Counted from the first letter of the stretch, positions 18,100 through 28,779 are shown. The stretch: 64,000 nt of DNA from JBKQVT01 sp963727245 (GCA_963727245.1 CAVSFO010000005.1:372001-436000), one strand, 5' to 3'. Numbers and translations are program-made. Notes: a model not told the origin generated them from the letters alone.

Positions 18100-19872
18100 A
18101 TGCTCTGGACCCATTCATTCATTCCCACCATGAAGGAAACGCCCGAAGGGGCGGAGATCCCCAGCCACGTTCTCATGCTCCGCGCCGCCCTGGTGTCGCA
18201 AGTGATGGCCGGGGCCTACACCTATCTGCCCCTGGGCTTGCGGTCGTTGCGCAAGGCAGAGCAGATCGTCCGCCAGGAGATGGATCGCGCCGGGGCCGTC
18301 GAGTTGCTCATGCCGGCCTTGACGCCCATTTCTCTGTGGGAGCAGACCGGGCGGGTGCAGGCGTTCGGCGACGTGCTCATCCAGTTTGCCGTGCGGCGTC
18401 AGAACCGCAAGGTGCAAATGGCGCTGGGGCCGACGCACGAGGAGGTCGTCACCGAGCTGGTTTCCCGCCACCTGTCGAGCTATCGGCAGATGCCCTTGAC
18501 GCTCTACCAGGTGCAGACCAAGTTTCGCAACGAGGAGCGGCCGCGCTTTGGCGTGCTGCGCACCAGCGAATTCCTCATGAAGGACGCCTACAGCTTCGAC
18601 GTGTCGATCGAGGCCCTCAACCACAGCTACGAGAAGATGTACGCGGCCTACTGCCGCATTTTCGACCGCTGCGGGCTGAGCTACCTGCCGGTGGAGGCCG
18701 AAAGCGGTCCCATCGGCGGCGACGCCAGCCATGAATTCATGGTCCCCGCCGAGAACGGCGAGGACGTCGTGCTCCATTGCCGGAGCTGCGGCTATGCGGC
18801 CAACCAGGAACGGGCGGAGATCGGCAGCCGCAACCTGGTCCCGCCCGACGCCCTGCGGCAGCCGCTGGCCCAGGTGCCCACGCCGGGCGCCGCCACCATC
18901 GAGCAGGTGAGCAAGCTGTTGGGCTGCCGGCCGCAGGACATGATCAAGACGCTCATCTACCTCGCCGACGGCAAGCCGGTCGCCGTGCTGCTGCGCGGCG
19001 ACCACGACGCCAACGAGGGGAAGATCCGCCGCGCCTGCGGCGCCGCCAAGGTCGAGTTGGCCGATCCGGCCACCATCCAGCGCGTGACCGGCGCCCCGGT
19101 GGGCTTTGCCGGCCCGGTGGGCATGAAGGAAAAAATCCCCCTGCTGGCCGACCGCAACGTGCAGCCGCTGGTCAACGCCGTCACCGGGGCCAACGTCGCC
19201 GAGACGCACCTGACGGGCGTGAATCTCGGGCGCGATTTCCAGCCCGACCGTTTCGCCGACCTCCGCAACGCCGTCGGCGGCGATCCCTGCCCGCGCTGCA
19301 GCAGCACGCTGGCGCTGCGCCATGCCATCGAAGTCGGCCACGTCTTCAAGCTGGGCACGAAGTATTCCGAAGCCCTCTCCGCCCGCTTCCTGGACCACAA
19401 CGAGCAACTGGGCCCGATCATCATGGGCTGCTACGGCATCGGCATCAACCGTATCATCGCCGGCCTCGTCGAGACCTCGCACAACGCCAACGGCATCATC
19501 TGGCCGCTGGCGCTGGCGCCCTACGAAGTGCTCCTAGTCCCGGTCAAAGTCACCGACCCGGCCACCAAGCAGGCCGCCGACGCGCTCTATGCCGCGCTGG
19601 GGGCCGCCGGCGTCGAGGTGCTGCTGGACGACCGCGACGTGCGTGCCGGGGTGAAGTTCAAGGACGCCGACCTGGTGGGCATTCCGCTCCGCGTGGTCAT
19701 CGGCGAGCGCGGCCTGAAGGACGGCAAGCTGGAAATCAAGTGGCGCTGGGACAAGCAAGCCGAGTTGATCGACCTGGCCACGGCGGCCGAGACGCTCACC
19801 CGGCTGATCGTGGAAGAACGCGCCGGTGGCCAGCGATTCCGCAACCGGCCGGCGGCCCTATCCGGAGGCTGA
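18100..19872 (+). CDS. proS: Prolyl-tRNA synthetase (bacterial type with editing domain)
   Basis: Encodes 590 residues, typical of the bacterial form with an inserted editing domain. Class II motif 2 reads FRNEERPRFGVLRTSEFLMKD (about residues 137-157). The editing insertion spans roughly 225-380 and includes VLLRGDHDANEGKIRRA. Motif 3 and the anticodon-binding domain follow (GCYGIGINRIIA; then LLDDRDVRAGVKFKDADLVG). It charges tRNA-Pro and removes mischarged Ala. No frame break. The final codons run into a palindromic hairpin and the gene overlaps convergent der by 15 bases. Confidence 0.97.
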   Translation: MLWTHSFIPTMKETPEGAEIPSHVLMLRAALVSQVMAGAYTYLPLGLRSLRKAEQIVRQEMDRAGAVELLMPALTPISLWEQTGRVQAFGDVLIQFAVRRQNRKVQMALGPTHEEVVTELVSRHLSSYRQMPLTLYQVQTKFRNEERPRFGVLRTSEFLMKDAYSFDVSIEALNHSYEKMYAAYCRIFDRCGLSYLPVEAESGPIGGDASHEFMVPAENGEDVVLHCRSCGYAANQERAEIGSRNLVPPDALRQPLAQVPTPGAATIEQVSKLLGCRPQDMIKTLIYLADGKPVAVLLRGDHDANEGKIRRACGAAKVELADPATIQRVTGAPVGFAGPVGMKEKIPLLADRNVQPLVNAVTGANVAETHLTGVNLGRDFQPDRFADLRNAVGGDPCPRCSSTLALRHAIEVGHVFKLGTKYSEALSARFLDHNEQLGPIIMGCYGIGINRIIAGLVETSHNANGIIWPLALAPYEVLLVPVKVTDPATKQAADALYAALGAAGVEVLLDDRDVRAGVKFKDADLVGIPLRVVIGERGLKDGKLEIKWRWDKQAELIDLATAAETLTRLIVEERAGGQRFRNRPAALSGG

Positions 19873-21288
19873 CGCCTCCGGCTCGGGGCTGGCGGCGTCT
19901 TCCTCTTTCTTCTGCGCCCCTTCGATCTTGGCGTCGATCTCATCGCGGCGGTCGCTCTGCTCGCGGCGGCGGAGATAGAGCTTGATGGGCACTTCGGCAT
20001 AGCCCAACTGCTCGCGCATGGTACTGAGCAAGTAACGCTGGTACTGCTGCGAGATCGCCCGGGGGTCGCTGCAAAAGAGCACGATCGTGGGCGGCTGCTC
20101 GGCCACTTGGGTGGCATAGTAGATGCGGCTGCGGCGGTTCTGATAGGTCGGCGGCGAGTTCTTTTCGATGGCCGCCCGCACCAGCTTGTTCAACTGCGCC
20201 GTGGCGATGCGGGTGCGCGCCTGCTTGAAGAGCATCTGGGCATGGTTGAGCATCGCCTTCACGTTCTTGCCCGACTGGCCCGTGATGAACGCGATCGGCG
20301 CGTAGATCATGGTGCGGAAAACGTCGCGGAGGTAGGTGACCCACTTGTCGGTGGGCATGCTGTCGGCCACCAGGTCCCACTTGTTGACGACGAAGATGCA
20401 GGGCTTGTACTGCTGGGCGATGTAGTCGCACAGTTGCCGGTCGACCTTGCTGATCCGCTGCGTGGCGTCGAAGAACAGCAACACCACGTCGGCGCGGCGG
20501 ATGCTCCGCTGCGCGCGGTGCGTGCTGTAAAAATCCACGTTGGTCGACACGCTCTTGCTGCGGCGGAAGCCGGGCGTGTCGATGGCCATGAAGACCTTGC
20601 CGTCCATCTCGAAGCGGACGTTAACGCTGTCCCGCGTCGTGCCCGGCACCTCGCTGGTGATCATGCGATCGGCGTGCGCCAGGGTGTTGACCAGCGTGCT
20701 CTTGCCCACGTTGCGGCGGCCCACGATGGCCACCTTCATCACCGCGTCCTCGGGCGGCTCTTCGCCGGAGGGGGCCGGCGGCAGCCTCTCGGCGATGAGG
20801 CACTCCAATTCCGCCTTGCCGCGGTTCTGCTGCGTGCTGACGCGGACCAGCTTCCGCCCCAGCTTGTAGAACTCGTCGGCCTGCGAGTCCAGCGACGGCG
20901 CGTCGGCCTTGTTGGCCACGCAGATCACCGGCACCTCGAGGTAGCGAAGCCGCTTGGCCACCTCCTGGTCCAGCGGCGTCAGCCCGGCCCGCGTGTCGAC
21001 CACCAGCAGAACCAGGTCGGCGGAATCAATGGCCGTCTGGATCTGGCTCTCGATCTCCTCGCTGAGGTTGTCGGCGTCCACGATGCCCATCCCGCCGGTG
21101 TCGACCAACTCGACAAAGCGGCTCTCCAGGGGGAGGTCGGGGGTCAGCGGCAGCAGATAGCTCACGCGGTCGCGCGTCACGCCCGCCGTCGGATCGACAA
21201 TGGCGATCCGCTTTCCGACGAGCCAGTTGAAGAGGCTCGACTTGCCCACGTTCGGGCGGCCGACAATGACGACTTGGGCAACACCCAT
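19858..21288 (-). CDS. der: Ribosome biogenesis GTPase Der (EngA)
   Basis: Encodes 476 residues with two tandem GTPase domains and a C-terminal KH-like domain, the signature of Der, which acts in 50S assembly. Domain 1: GRPNVGKSSLFN, DTGG, NKAD. Domain 2: GRRNVGKSTLVN, DTPG, NKWD. The KH-like part includes NRRSRIYYATQVAEQPPTIV. The tail is charged (AKIEGAQKKEEDAASPEPEA). ATG 21288 (MGVAQVVIVGRPN) fits the family start; an in-frame extension upstream does not look coding. The stop overlaps proS within a hairpin. Confidence 0.96.
   Translation of the reverse strand: MGVAQVVIVGRPNVGKSSLFNWLVGKRIAIVDPTAGVTRDRVSYLLPLTPDLPLESRFVELVDTGGMGIVDADNLSEEIESQIQTAIDSADLVLLVVDTRAGLTPLDQEVAKRLRYLEVPVICVANKADAPSLDSQADEFYKLGRKLVRVSTQQNRGKAELECLIAERLPPAPSGEEPPEDAVMKVAIVGRRNVGKSTLVNTLAHADRMITSEVPGTTRDSVNVRFEMDGKVFMAIDTPGFRRSKSVSTNVDFYSTHRAQRSIRRADVVLLFFDATQRISKVDRQLCDYIAQQYKPCIFVVNKWDLVADSMPTDKWVTYLRDVFRTMIYAPIAFITGQSGKNVKAMLNHAQMLFKQARTRIATAQLNKLVRAAIEKNSPPTYQNRRSRIYYATQVAEQPPTIVLFCSDPRAISQQYQRYLLSTMREQLGYAEVPIKLYLRRREQSDRRDEIDAKIEGAQKKEEDAASPEPEASASG
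19862..19881. repeat. Hairpin CCGGAGGC-TGAC-GCCTCCGG at the proS/der convergence
   Basis: Perfect 8-bp stem with TGAC loop, followed by CTCGGGG. Same design as the tandem array at 43051-43404 (stem CCGGTGGC) and the single copy at 44309-44328 (stem CCGTAGGC); changes in one arm are compensated in the other. Here it codes the C-termini of both proteins and could terminate both genes. Confidence 0.85.
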
Positions 21289-21540
21289 GAGAAACTGCTC
21301 ACGACTGGCGGAGGAAACTGGGGACGATTCCCCTTGATCCTCTATGATAGTTGGAAACCGCGACCAATACCTCCCCCCCACCTCTTGGGGAAATATGAGG
21401 AAATAATACGTCCATGTGAGTAAGAGTGTTCGTGCTCGGGACCAAAATTTATTCCAATACCACTATATTATGGCAATAAGCCACCACATAGCTGGGGCCA
21501 ACAAGCGGTTCGTGGCCCCAATGATGAGGTTGCCCGCCCG

Positions 21541-22323
21541 TCAAATCCATTGCAGCGGGTCGCGCTCCTGGCGGCTCGACCAGATTTCCACCTCGGGAAA
21601 TTGCCTGGCGAGCACCTCGGCAAGCTGCGCGATGGCAAATCGCTCGCTGGCAAAATGGCCGGGTAAGAGCAGGCCGATGCCCGCCGCCTCGGCCTCCAAG
21701 CAGGTGTGAAACCGGGTCTCGCCCAACACCATGCAGTCGCAAGCGGCGGCCACCGCGGCGGAAAGCAGTTCGCCGGCCGCGCCGCAGGCGACGGCCACGG
21801 TGCGGACCGGCTGCCGGGGGTCGCCCACCATTTGCAGCCGCCCGATCGCCAAGAACTCCTTCAGGCGGCCGGCCAGTTCCAGCAGCGCGAGCGGGTCTTC
21901 CAGCCAGCCGCAGCGGCCGGCGCCTTGGCCCTTGGCGTCCAACGTCAAGGGCACGGCGCCCCGCAGGCCCAGGCCGGCGGCCAACCGCCCATTGATGCCC
22001 GCCGGGGCGGAGTCGAAGGCAGTATGCGGGCTGTAGACGGCTATCCCGGCCGCGATCAATTCCAACAACAGCCGGCCGGCGGTGGTCTCGGTCGTCAAGC
22101 GCCTCAAGGCGGCGAACGGCAGCGGGTGATGGGTGACGATGAGGTCGGCCCGGCCCCGGACGGCCTCGGCGGCGCTGGCCGGGGTGATGCTCAGGCAGGT
22201 CATGGCGCGGGCGACCGCCGCGCGGCTGTCGCCCACCAACAGGCCGACGTTGTCCCACTCGGCGGCCAAGCCGCTGGGGGCGAATTGTTCCAGGAAAGCG
22301 GCAATCGTTTGGACGGTCGGCAT
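21541..22323 (-). CDS. NIF3-like dinuclear metal protein (YbgI/GTP cyclohydrolase I type 2 family)
   Basis: Encodes 260 residues, near the usual 250-270. The N-terminal metal-binding motif THHPLPF (about residues 62-68) and the C-terminal metal ligands in GETRFHTCLEAEAAGIGLLLPGHFASE match the family, which binds two metal ions in a toroidal hexamer. The cellular role is uncertain despite the database name GTP cyclohydrolase 1 type 2. It is 6 bases upstream of nothing on its own strand except the YfhO-like gene start side; the preceding gene on this strand ends at 22329, so the two are probably cotranscribed with the glycan genes. The spacer 21289-21540 shows no feature. Confidence 0.88.
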   Translation of the reverse strand: MPTVQTIAAFLEQFAPSGLAAEWDNVGLLVGDSRAAVARAMTCLSITPASAAEAVRGRADLIVTHHPLPFAALRRLTTETTAGRLLLELIAAGIAVYSPHTAFDSAPAGINGRLAAGLGLRGAVPLTLDAKGQGAGRCGWLEDPLALLELAGRLKEFLAIGRLQMVGDPRQPVRTVAVACGAAGELLSAAVAAACDCMVLGETRFHTCLEAEAAGIGLLLPGHFASERFAIAQLAEVLARQFPEVEIWSSRQERDPLQWI

Positions 22324-22328
22324 GACGG

Positions 22329-24837
22329 CTAATTCCTGCGGCCGCGACGGCGATTCTTGGATTTCTGGGGCGGCGCATCGCTGGCCGGCGGGGTCGGCGC
22401 GGGCGGCAGGGGCACGGCGGTCTCCACGCCGCCGAGCCAGAGGCTGGCGCCGAGCCAGCCCAACGTCGCCAGCCAGCCCGCCGCCGCCAACCGCAATCCC
22501 CAAGCGAAGCTGGCCGACTCGTAGCGGAATTCCAGCGTCGCCTTGCCGACCGGCACCAGCACGCCGCGGACGGCATGATTGGTCCGCAGGATCGGCGCCG
22601 GCTTGCCGTTCAGATAGGCATTCCAGCCCTTGTCCCAAAGATCGGCCAGCACGACCAGGCCGCGCGTTTTCATGTCCAGGGAAACGGTGATGCGGGTGGG
22701 GATTTCCTCTACGATTTTCGCCGTCCCCTCGCAGAGCGCCGGCAAGTCGACCGGCTGCTCGACATAGGCGACGTGGGCCGGATTGAAGCCCGGGTTGGCC
22801 ATCCGGTCCAACCGATCCTTATCGTCGGCGATTGTTTCGACCTCCCAGGGCACGTAGACGCGGGGCAGGGCGTTACGATTGGTCAGGACAAAATAATCCG
22901 GCCCGGAAAAGTCGGGCTGGACGCTCTGCGGCGGCGTCCCGCGAAAGATGACGTAGCGCACCGCCAGCATATCGAGGATGGGGTGCAAACGGAAGTTGGG
23001 CGGCTCGCCGGTGATGTTGGGCGTCAGCCATTGCGTCAAGGCGTACGGGATTCGCGGCTCCCGCAACCACCGCGGATCGGCCGCAATCATCACGAGGTCG
23101 ACCAGGCGGGCCGGATCGACGGCGTCGTAGCCGCGGATGTCGTTCAGCCCCTGGGACGCGGCGAGGATGGCCGGCAGGCACTGGAAGCCGATCACGCGGC
23201 CGGGGGTCGAATGGGCCACGCGCTGCAGCGCCGGGATGGGCGGATAGTAGAGTTTCGGGTCGCACTGGGCATTGACTCCGTAGGCATACCAAAGCAGTTC
23301 CACGAGCCAAAGCGTGCCGGCCAGCGGCGCCAGCCATGCCCGCAACGGACGCCCGGACCAGAGCGCCAGCCACCCGCCGGCCACCAGCCCGCACAACAGC
23401 GTGCCAACCAGGTACATGCGGATGAACCACCACTGGAGTTGATCGACCTGGGACAAATTGGTGATCCACGTCACCTGCCGCCCGGCGGAGATGGCGGCCG
23501 GCAACTGCGAGGCCAACGGTTCCGGCAGTTGAGCGGCGCGAAATAAGCACCAGCAGCCCAGGGCGATCGAGATTCCGAAGGGAAGCCAAAACCACCATCG
23601 CCACGGGAACCGGCCGGCTCGCAGCGTCTCCAGGCCGATGGCAGCCAAGGCCACCACGGCCAGGGCCGTAACGAAGACCAGGCGATTGTGCGACATCATG
23701 TTCAGCCCCGGCAGCCGCAGGAGGTCGACGAGGCCGGGGATGTCCACGGCCCAGGCCATCCCCAGCACGCCCAGGGCGGCCAGCAGCCAGACCATCGGCC
23801 GCTGCGGACCGCTCTGCCAGGCCAGCGGCGCCAGCAGCAACGCAGCCAGCAGGCCGGCAAAGGCGCCGACGCGCTCTCCGGGCGGTTGCCGCGGGCGAGG
23901 AAGAGCGAACCTGCCTGCGTGCGACCGTAAAAATCGGGGAGCACGGCCAGCGGCAGGGCCGAGAGTCCCACCGGCGGCCGCTCCTCCTCGCCGGCCAGAC
24001 GCCGCATCATCCGCGATCCGGTGTGCGAGTATTCCACGGCGGGGAGCAACTGCGGCATTGCCAGGCACAGCCCCAGCAGCCAGGCGACGCCCAGGGCGAC
24101 GGCCGAGCAAACGGCCGGCCGGGTGAACCAGCGTTTCCAATAAATCGTCAGCAGGCGGACCGCCCCGTAGATTCCGGAAATCAGCAACCCTTGGGCGGCG
24201 ATGTCGGGCTGCCCGCTGAGGATGGCCAGTGCGGTCAGCAGCGCCACGCCGGGTGCGGCCCAGCTCAGCGGCCGCCGCGCCGCGCCCTCGACGGCCAACA
24301 ACAGCCAAGGGAGCCAGGCGACCACGGGCGTGGGGGCATAGCCTTGCCAAACGATGAAAAACCCAGTGAGCGGATAGCACCAGCCGGCGAACAGGGCGGG
24401 CCAGGCGCAAGTCCCAGCCCGCGGCGACACCAGGCGTACATGCCGCCGCCGGCGATCAGGGCCAGGATCATTTGCTCCCAGGCGAGCGTGACCGGCGAGG
24501 GGAAGAGCACGTCGAACAGGCGATAGGGCGAAAACTTGCTCCCGGTCGCCGGCGAGCCGGCGTATTGAAACGGCGTCCACAAGGGCAGCCGGCCGGCGCG
24601 CAGTTCGCGCGCGAAGAACTGGCGGTAGACCTCGCCGGAAAGGACGAGATCGGAGAGGATCGTGTCGTGCGGCGTGATCGCCGCCGTTTCCGCGGTGCGC
24701 GGCAAGAGGTGGCCGGGTTGGGCCAACAGGTCCAGCGGGAGCAGAATCTTCCGTCCCGCCAGGGAAGGACCGAAGAGAATCGCCTGTCCCAGGATGATTC
24801 CCGCAGCCAGCGCTGCCCAGCGGCCGAGTCTGCTCAT
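22329..24837 (-). CDS. YfhO-like polytopic membrane protein, two frameshifts
   Basis: About 836 residues with 12 or more hydrophobic segments and a C-terminal periplasmic-type domain (RITVSLDMKTRGLVVLADLW, LNGKPAPILRTNHAVRGVLVP) that matches the YfhO family, whose Firmicute members modify lipoteichoic acid with sugars. N-terminus: MSRLGRWAALAAGIILGQAIL, ATG 24837 overlapping the upstream GT2 stop (ATGA). Frame breaks near 24407 (GCGCC where GCGGCC would restore frame) and near 23890 (CCC for CCCC). Together with the GT2 it may move polyprenol-linked sugars to the cell surface; that is inference from context. Confidence 0.8.
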
Positions 24838-25888
24838 CCCTGACCGACTCCGGGGGGAAGCTGGCTGGCTGCGGCCTGGCCGGCGGCGGCGGGCCGCGGG
24901 CCGAAGCCGTAGCTCTCGGACACGATGTACAGCGGCCGCTGCTTGGATTGTTCGAAGAGGCGGCCCACGTACTGTCCCAGGATGCCGATGGTCATCAGTT
25001 GCACGCCGCCGAGGAACAAGACGATGACCATCAAGGTCGTCCAGCCCGGGACGCTGGCCGAGGGGTCGAAAAGTTTGCCGATGAACGTCCTGGCGGCCAG
25101 GATGAGGGCCAGCAGCGTCACGACGATGCCGAGGTAGCTGGCCACGTAGAGCGGTTTGGCCGAGAAGCTGAGGATGGCGTTGACGGCCAGCCGGACCATC
25201 TTGGGGACGGTGTACTTGGTCTGGCCGGCGTGCCGGGGGTCGCGCTGGTACTGGAGGCCGAACTGGGGGAAGCCCACCCAGGCCATCATGCCCCGCATGT
25301 AGCGATGCTCTTCCCGCATCTGCTTGATGACCGCGACCACCGCGCGGTCGAGGAGGCGGAAATCGCCGGCGTCCCGCGGCAGCCTGGTGTCGGAGAGCCG
25401 CTGCAAGAGGCGATAGAACAGGCTGGCGGTGGCCAATTTGAAACGGCTCTCGCCTGGCGCTCGCTCCGCACCCCGTAGACGACCTTGAACCCTTCCTCCC
25501 ACTTGGCGATCATGCGGGGGACGACCTCGGGCGGGTCCTGGAGATCGGAGTCGATGATGACCACGGCGTCGCCGGCCGCCAGGTCGATGCCCGCGGTGAT
25601 GGCCATTTGGTGGCCAAAGTTCCGCGAGAAGCTGGCGACGCGGAGGTGCGGGTCGCGCTCGGCCAGGCCCTTGAGAATCTCCAGCGTGCGGTCGGTGCTG
25701 CCGTCGTTGACCAGCACGATTTCGTGGTCGTACTTGGGGGCCAGGCCGGCCAGCATGGCCTTGACGCGAGCGTAAAACTCCTCGATCAATTCTTCTTCGC
25801 AATAGACCGGCGCCACCAGCGAAACCAGCGGCGTGCGGGTCGGCGAACCGGCCCGGGCATGCGGTGCGATAGGTTCGGAGCTGCTCAT
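24834..25888 (-). CDS. Glycosyltransferase family 2, polyprenyl-phosphate sugar synthase type, one frameshift
   Basis: About 351 residues. GT-A domain with VSLVAPVYCEEELIEEFY, VNDGSTDRT and the metal-binding IIDSDLQDPPEV (DxD), then two C-terminal membrane segments (LYVASYLGIVVTLLALILA and GWTTLMVIVLFLGGVQLM), the layout of DPM1/GtrB/ArnC enzymes that load a sugar on undecaprenyl phosphate. One frame break near 25457: VYGVRSERQ-GESRFK is restored by one extra G. It is coupled to the YfhO-like gene by a 4-base overlap. Confidence 0.88.
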
Positions 25889-25935
25889 GGTCGTCCCCGG
25901 CCCAGCAAACGGGACCGGCCTGTCACCTTCGTCCG

Positions 25936-26820
25936 TTAACGCAACACAAATTTATAGAGGAACAGCCGCATCAGGTTGGCCAGCCGGGCCATGGTCCCGC
26001 CCAGGAGGCAATCCAGGCGACTGACGTGGAACTTGGGTTCTTTGCGGAGCACCGCCATGAAGTTGCCAAAATCCCCCACTTGGCGCCGCCAGAACTGGGT
26101 GCTCCAGGAGACCGGCGAGACGCGGAACGCGCAGAGCGGCCGGGAAATCGCATATCCCTCGCCGAGCACCAGCAGCCGGCTCCAGAAGTCCAAATCGACC
26201 AGCCAGGAGGCCGTCGCCGAGAACTCGCCCACTTGCGGCAGAAGCTCCGCGCGGAACAGGACGCTGCCCGGCTCGCCGACGATGTTCGTGCCATGGCGGA
26301 TCGATTTGCGGATGATGTCCACGCCCGGCCAACGGCCCTGCCGCCCCGAGAATCCCCAGGTGAAGCGTCGCTTGCCGCGGCCGTCGACGATGTCGCGGCG
26401 GCAGAAGGCCATGGCGACGGCCTGGTTCCGCGGGTCTTCGAGGATCGCCGTTTGGACCGCGAGGCAGTCGGGGTAGAGGAAGTCGTCGGCGCAGAGGAAC
26501 TTCACGTACTTGCCCCGCACCAGGGACATCAGCCGGTTCCAATTGCCGACCAGGCCCAGGTTCGATTCATGGCGGACGGCTCGGACGCGGGGATCCTGGC
26601 ACTGGGCAATGATCGCGGCCGTGCCGTCCGTGGAACAGTTGTCGCCGATGATGAGCTCGAAGTTGCCGTAGGTCTGGGTGAGGACCGAGTCGATGGCCTG
26701 GGCGAGATATTGCTCGCAGTTGTACACGGGAATGCACACCGAAACCAGCGGCTCCGCGCCGGCGCTCGGCGGCGGCGAAACGGCACTCTCCTGGCTGGCG
26801 TGATCCGCGCTCATCCCCAT
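25936..26820 (-). CDS. Glycosyltransferase family 2
   Basis: Encodes 294 residues, intact. The GT-A fold shows VSVCIPVYNCEQYLAQAIDS, IIGDNCSTDGT and FLCADDFLYPD (the DxD equivalent is ADD). Soluble, without membrane segments apart from a hydrophobic C-terminus (ANLMRLFLYKFVL). It probably adds a sugar within the surface glycan made by this cluster; donor and acceptor are unknown. ATG 26820 or 26814. Confidence 0.88.
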   Translation of the reverse strand: MGMSADHASQESAVSPPPSAGAEPLVSVCIPVYNCEQYLAQAIDSVLTQTYGNFELIIGDNCSTDGTAAIIAQCQDPRVRAVRHESNLGLVGNWNRLMSLVRGKYVKFLCADDFLYPDCLAVQTAILEDPRNQAVAMAFCRRDIVDGRGKRRFTWGFSGRQGRWPGVDIIRKSIRHGTNIVGEPGSVLFRAELLPQVGEFSATASWLVDLDFWSRLLVLGEGYAISRPLCAFRVSPVSWSTQFWRRQVGDFGNFMAVLRKEPKFHVSRLDCLLGGTMARLANLMRLFLYKFVLR

Positions 26821-26904
26821 ACCCGAATTAGGCGAAAGTATTAACTCTTCGCAAGTATACGCCAGCCGGACGGCGGTCGCAACCAGTTAACCGTTCACGC
26901 CCCA

Positions 26905-27021
26905 GCCGGGGACTGGTCCATTTTCGGCCAGGCGACGCAAGGGGGACAGTCCCATTTTCGCGGCGAATGCACCCGTTTGCAAGGCAACGCGGCTCGCGCC
27001 GCGAAAATCGGGACAGTCCCC
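26905..27021. repeat. Inverted repeat, GGGGACAGTCCC family, with part of a second element
   Basis: Arms at 26941-26965 and 26997-27021 pair GGGGGACAGTCCCATTTTCG onward with its complement. Directly before it, 26909-26930 carries a GGGACTGGTCCATTTTCGG half-element. The same pair in the same order occurs at 50871-51044. Confidence 0.85.
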
Positions 27022-27076
27022 TGTGAACAGCCGCTTTTTCCCGGGCGCACGGGCAGGCCACGCCCCCGACCCGTTC

Positions 27077-27676
27077 TCAAAAGACCACGGTGAAGACGGC
27101 CATGTTCAGGTAAAAATAATCCCCCGCGACGCGCAGATTGATGGGCAGGTAGAACACCTTTTCCAGCGCCAGGGAATGTCGCCGACACACGTCGCCCATC
27201 ACCGCGGCGGTAATGAACGTCTTATGGGTCGGATCCCTCGGGAAACCCTTCTTCCCCGGCACGACGACCAGCATCTTGCCCCCGGGGGCGACAATGCGTT
27301 TCAGGTTCTGAAAAAACCGGTCGATTTCTTCCAGGCTGAGATGCTCGACAACGTTGTCGCAAACCAAGTTGGCCAGTTGCTTTCCCTCGCCCGGGGCGTA
27401 GGTCAGGATGTCCGCCAGGATCACCTCCAGGCCGAGGCTGCGGCATTACGCGACGAGATGTTCGTTGGAATCGACGCCGAGGGCGGGGATGCCACGGCTC
27501 TGGCAGTAATTCAGGAACTCGCCGCTGCCGCACCCCAGGTCGACGATTTCGCGGCCGCGCAAATCCCCCAAGGCCCGCAGGTACTTCGGATAGAGGCAAA
27601 ACCGCAGGTAGAGCCCTCGACCGCGGTGGTACTTTTTGAGCAGGTGCTGCTGGTACTGTTCGCTATCGGTCCGCAT
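27077..27676 (-). CDS. SAM-dependent methyltransferase with an in-frame stop codon
   Basis: Read through codon 78 this is 199 residues of a class I methyltransferase: IVDLGCGSGEFLNYC (motif I, about residues 44-58), ALGVDSNEHLVA (motif II), LVCDNVVEHL and APGGKMLVVVPG. Codon 27448-27446 is TAA where CAA would read HLVAQCRSLGLEV in the same frame, so a single C-to-T (minus strand) change or error interrupts it. Unlike its neighbours this is a substitution, not a frame change. It probably methylates a sugar or another glycan precursor. Alternatively the C-terminal half restarts at ATG 27424. Confidence 0.75.
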
Positions 27677-27741
27677 GGTCGCTCCTTTGGCCGGCGGCAA
27701 ACCGGCCCCTGTGCCCCTGTATCGCGCCGGGTTTTTCGTCC

Positions 27742-28736
27742 TCAGGCGATCGTGGATTGATCGTAGTAGGTGATGCGGCTGCCTCCGGAGTCGAACCGGA
27801 AGGGGACCCGATACAACTCGTGGAGCGCACGGCGCACGGACTGCTGGTTCTGCGGTTCCACGAAGAGCAAGAGGAAGCCGCCGCCGCCGGCCCCCAGCAG
27901 CTTGCCGCCCAGGGCGCCGGCTGCGCGGGCCTTCTCGTACCAGCCGTCGATCTGCGCACAACTGATCTCCGCGGTAAGGCTCTTCTTCAGCAGCCAGCCG
28001 TCGTGGAGGATCTTGCCGAACTCGTGCAGGTTGCGGCCGCTGGAGAGGATCTCCCGCAGGGCGCCACCTGCTCTTTCATGCGGCGCAGCACTTCCAGTTT
28101 CGAAGCGGTGTTCTTCACCTGGGACTCGAGCACGTCGGAGGCGTCGCGCTTCAGCCCGGTATAAAAAAGCATGAGGTGCTCTTCCAGGGCGTTGCGGACC
28201 TCGGGCCGATAGAACACCGGCTCGACGTTCACGTCCTCGTTGGCGTGGAAGGTGAAGACGTTGAGGTTTCCATAGGCCGAGGCGAAATGGTCCTGTTTGC
28301 CCATCATTCGGCCCAGCAGATCGACCTCGATGTGGGCCGCCGTCTTGGCCAGCACGTACTTGGTGACGTGTTGCCCCCGCAACGCACAGAGGGCATGGAC
28401 CAATCCGACGGCGAAGGCGCTGGAAGAGCCCAACCCCGTGTAGGCCGGAATGTCGGAGAAGGTGGTGATCTCGACCGGGTAGTCCACCTCGTACAGCCGC
28501 AGGGCTTCGCGCACGATGGGATGCTTGATCTCGTCGATCGTCTTGCAAAATTCCACGGTGCTGTAGTTGAGCCGATACTTGTTTTCGACCAGGCCGATCT
28601 GGCGGCGGACGATCACGTAGAGATACTTGTCGATCGAGGTGCTCAGCACCTGGCCGGGCTCGCCGGCGTAGAACGAGCGCAGGTCGGTGCCCCCGCCGGC
28701 GAAACTGATGCGGAACGGTGTGCGCGAAATGATCAT
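27742..28736 (-). CDS. hddA: GHMP kinase, D-glycero-D-manno-heptose 7-phosphate kinase type, one frameshift
   Basis: About 331 residues. Starts MIISRTPFRISFAGGGTDL, the hallmark of the HddA branch, then the GHMP ATP loop YTGLGSSSAFAVGLVHAL and a C-terminal LGAGGGGFLLLF. HddA phosphorylates heptose 7-phosphate at C1 on the GDP-heptose route. One break near 28065: CAGGTGGCGCCCTG reads continuously if a G is restored (GCGGCC), giving MKEQVAALREIL. The gene pairs with the nucleotidyltransferase-HAD fusion downstream of the inverted repeat at 28780. Confidence 0.87.
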
Positions 28737-28779
28737 CTGTCAGCCTCCAGGCGAACTGGTTTCTGTTGCGGAAGCACCT

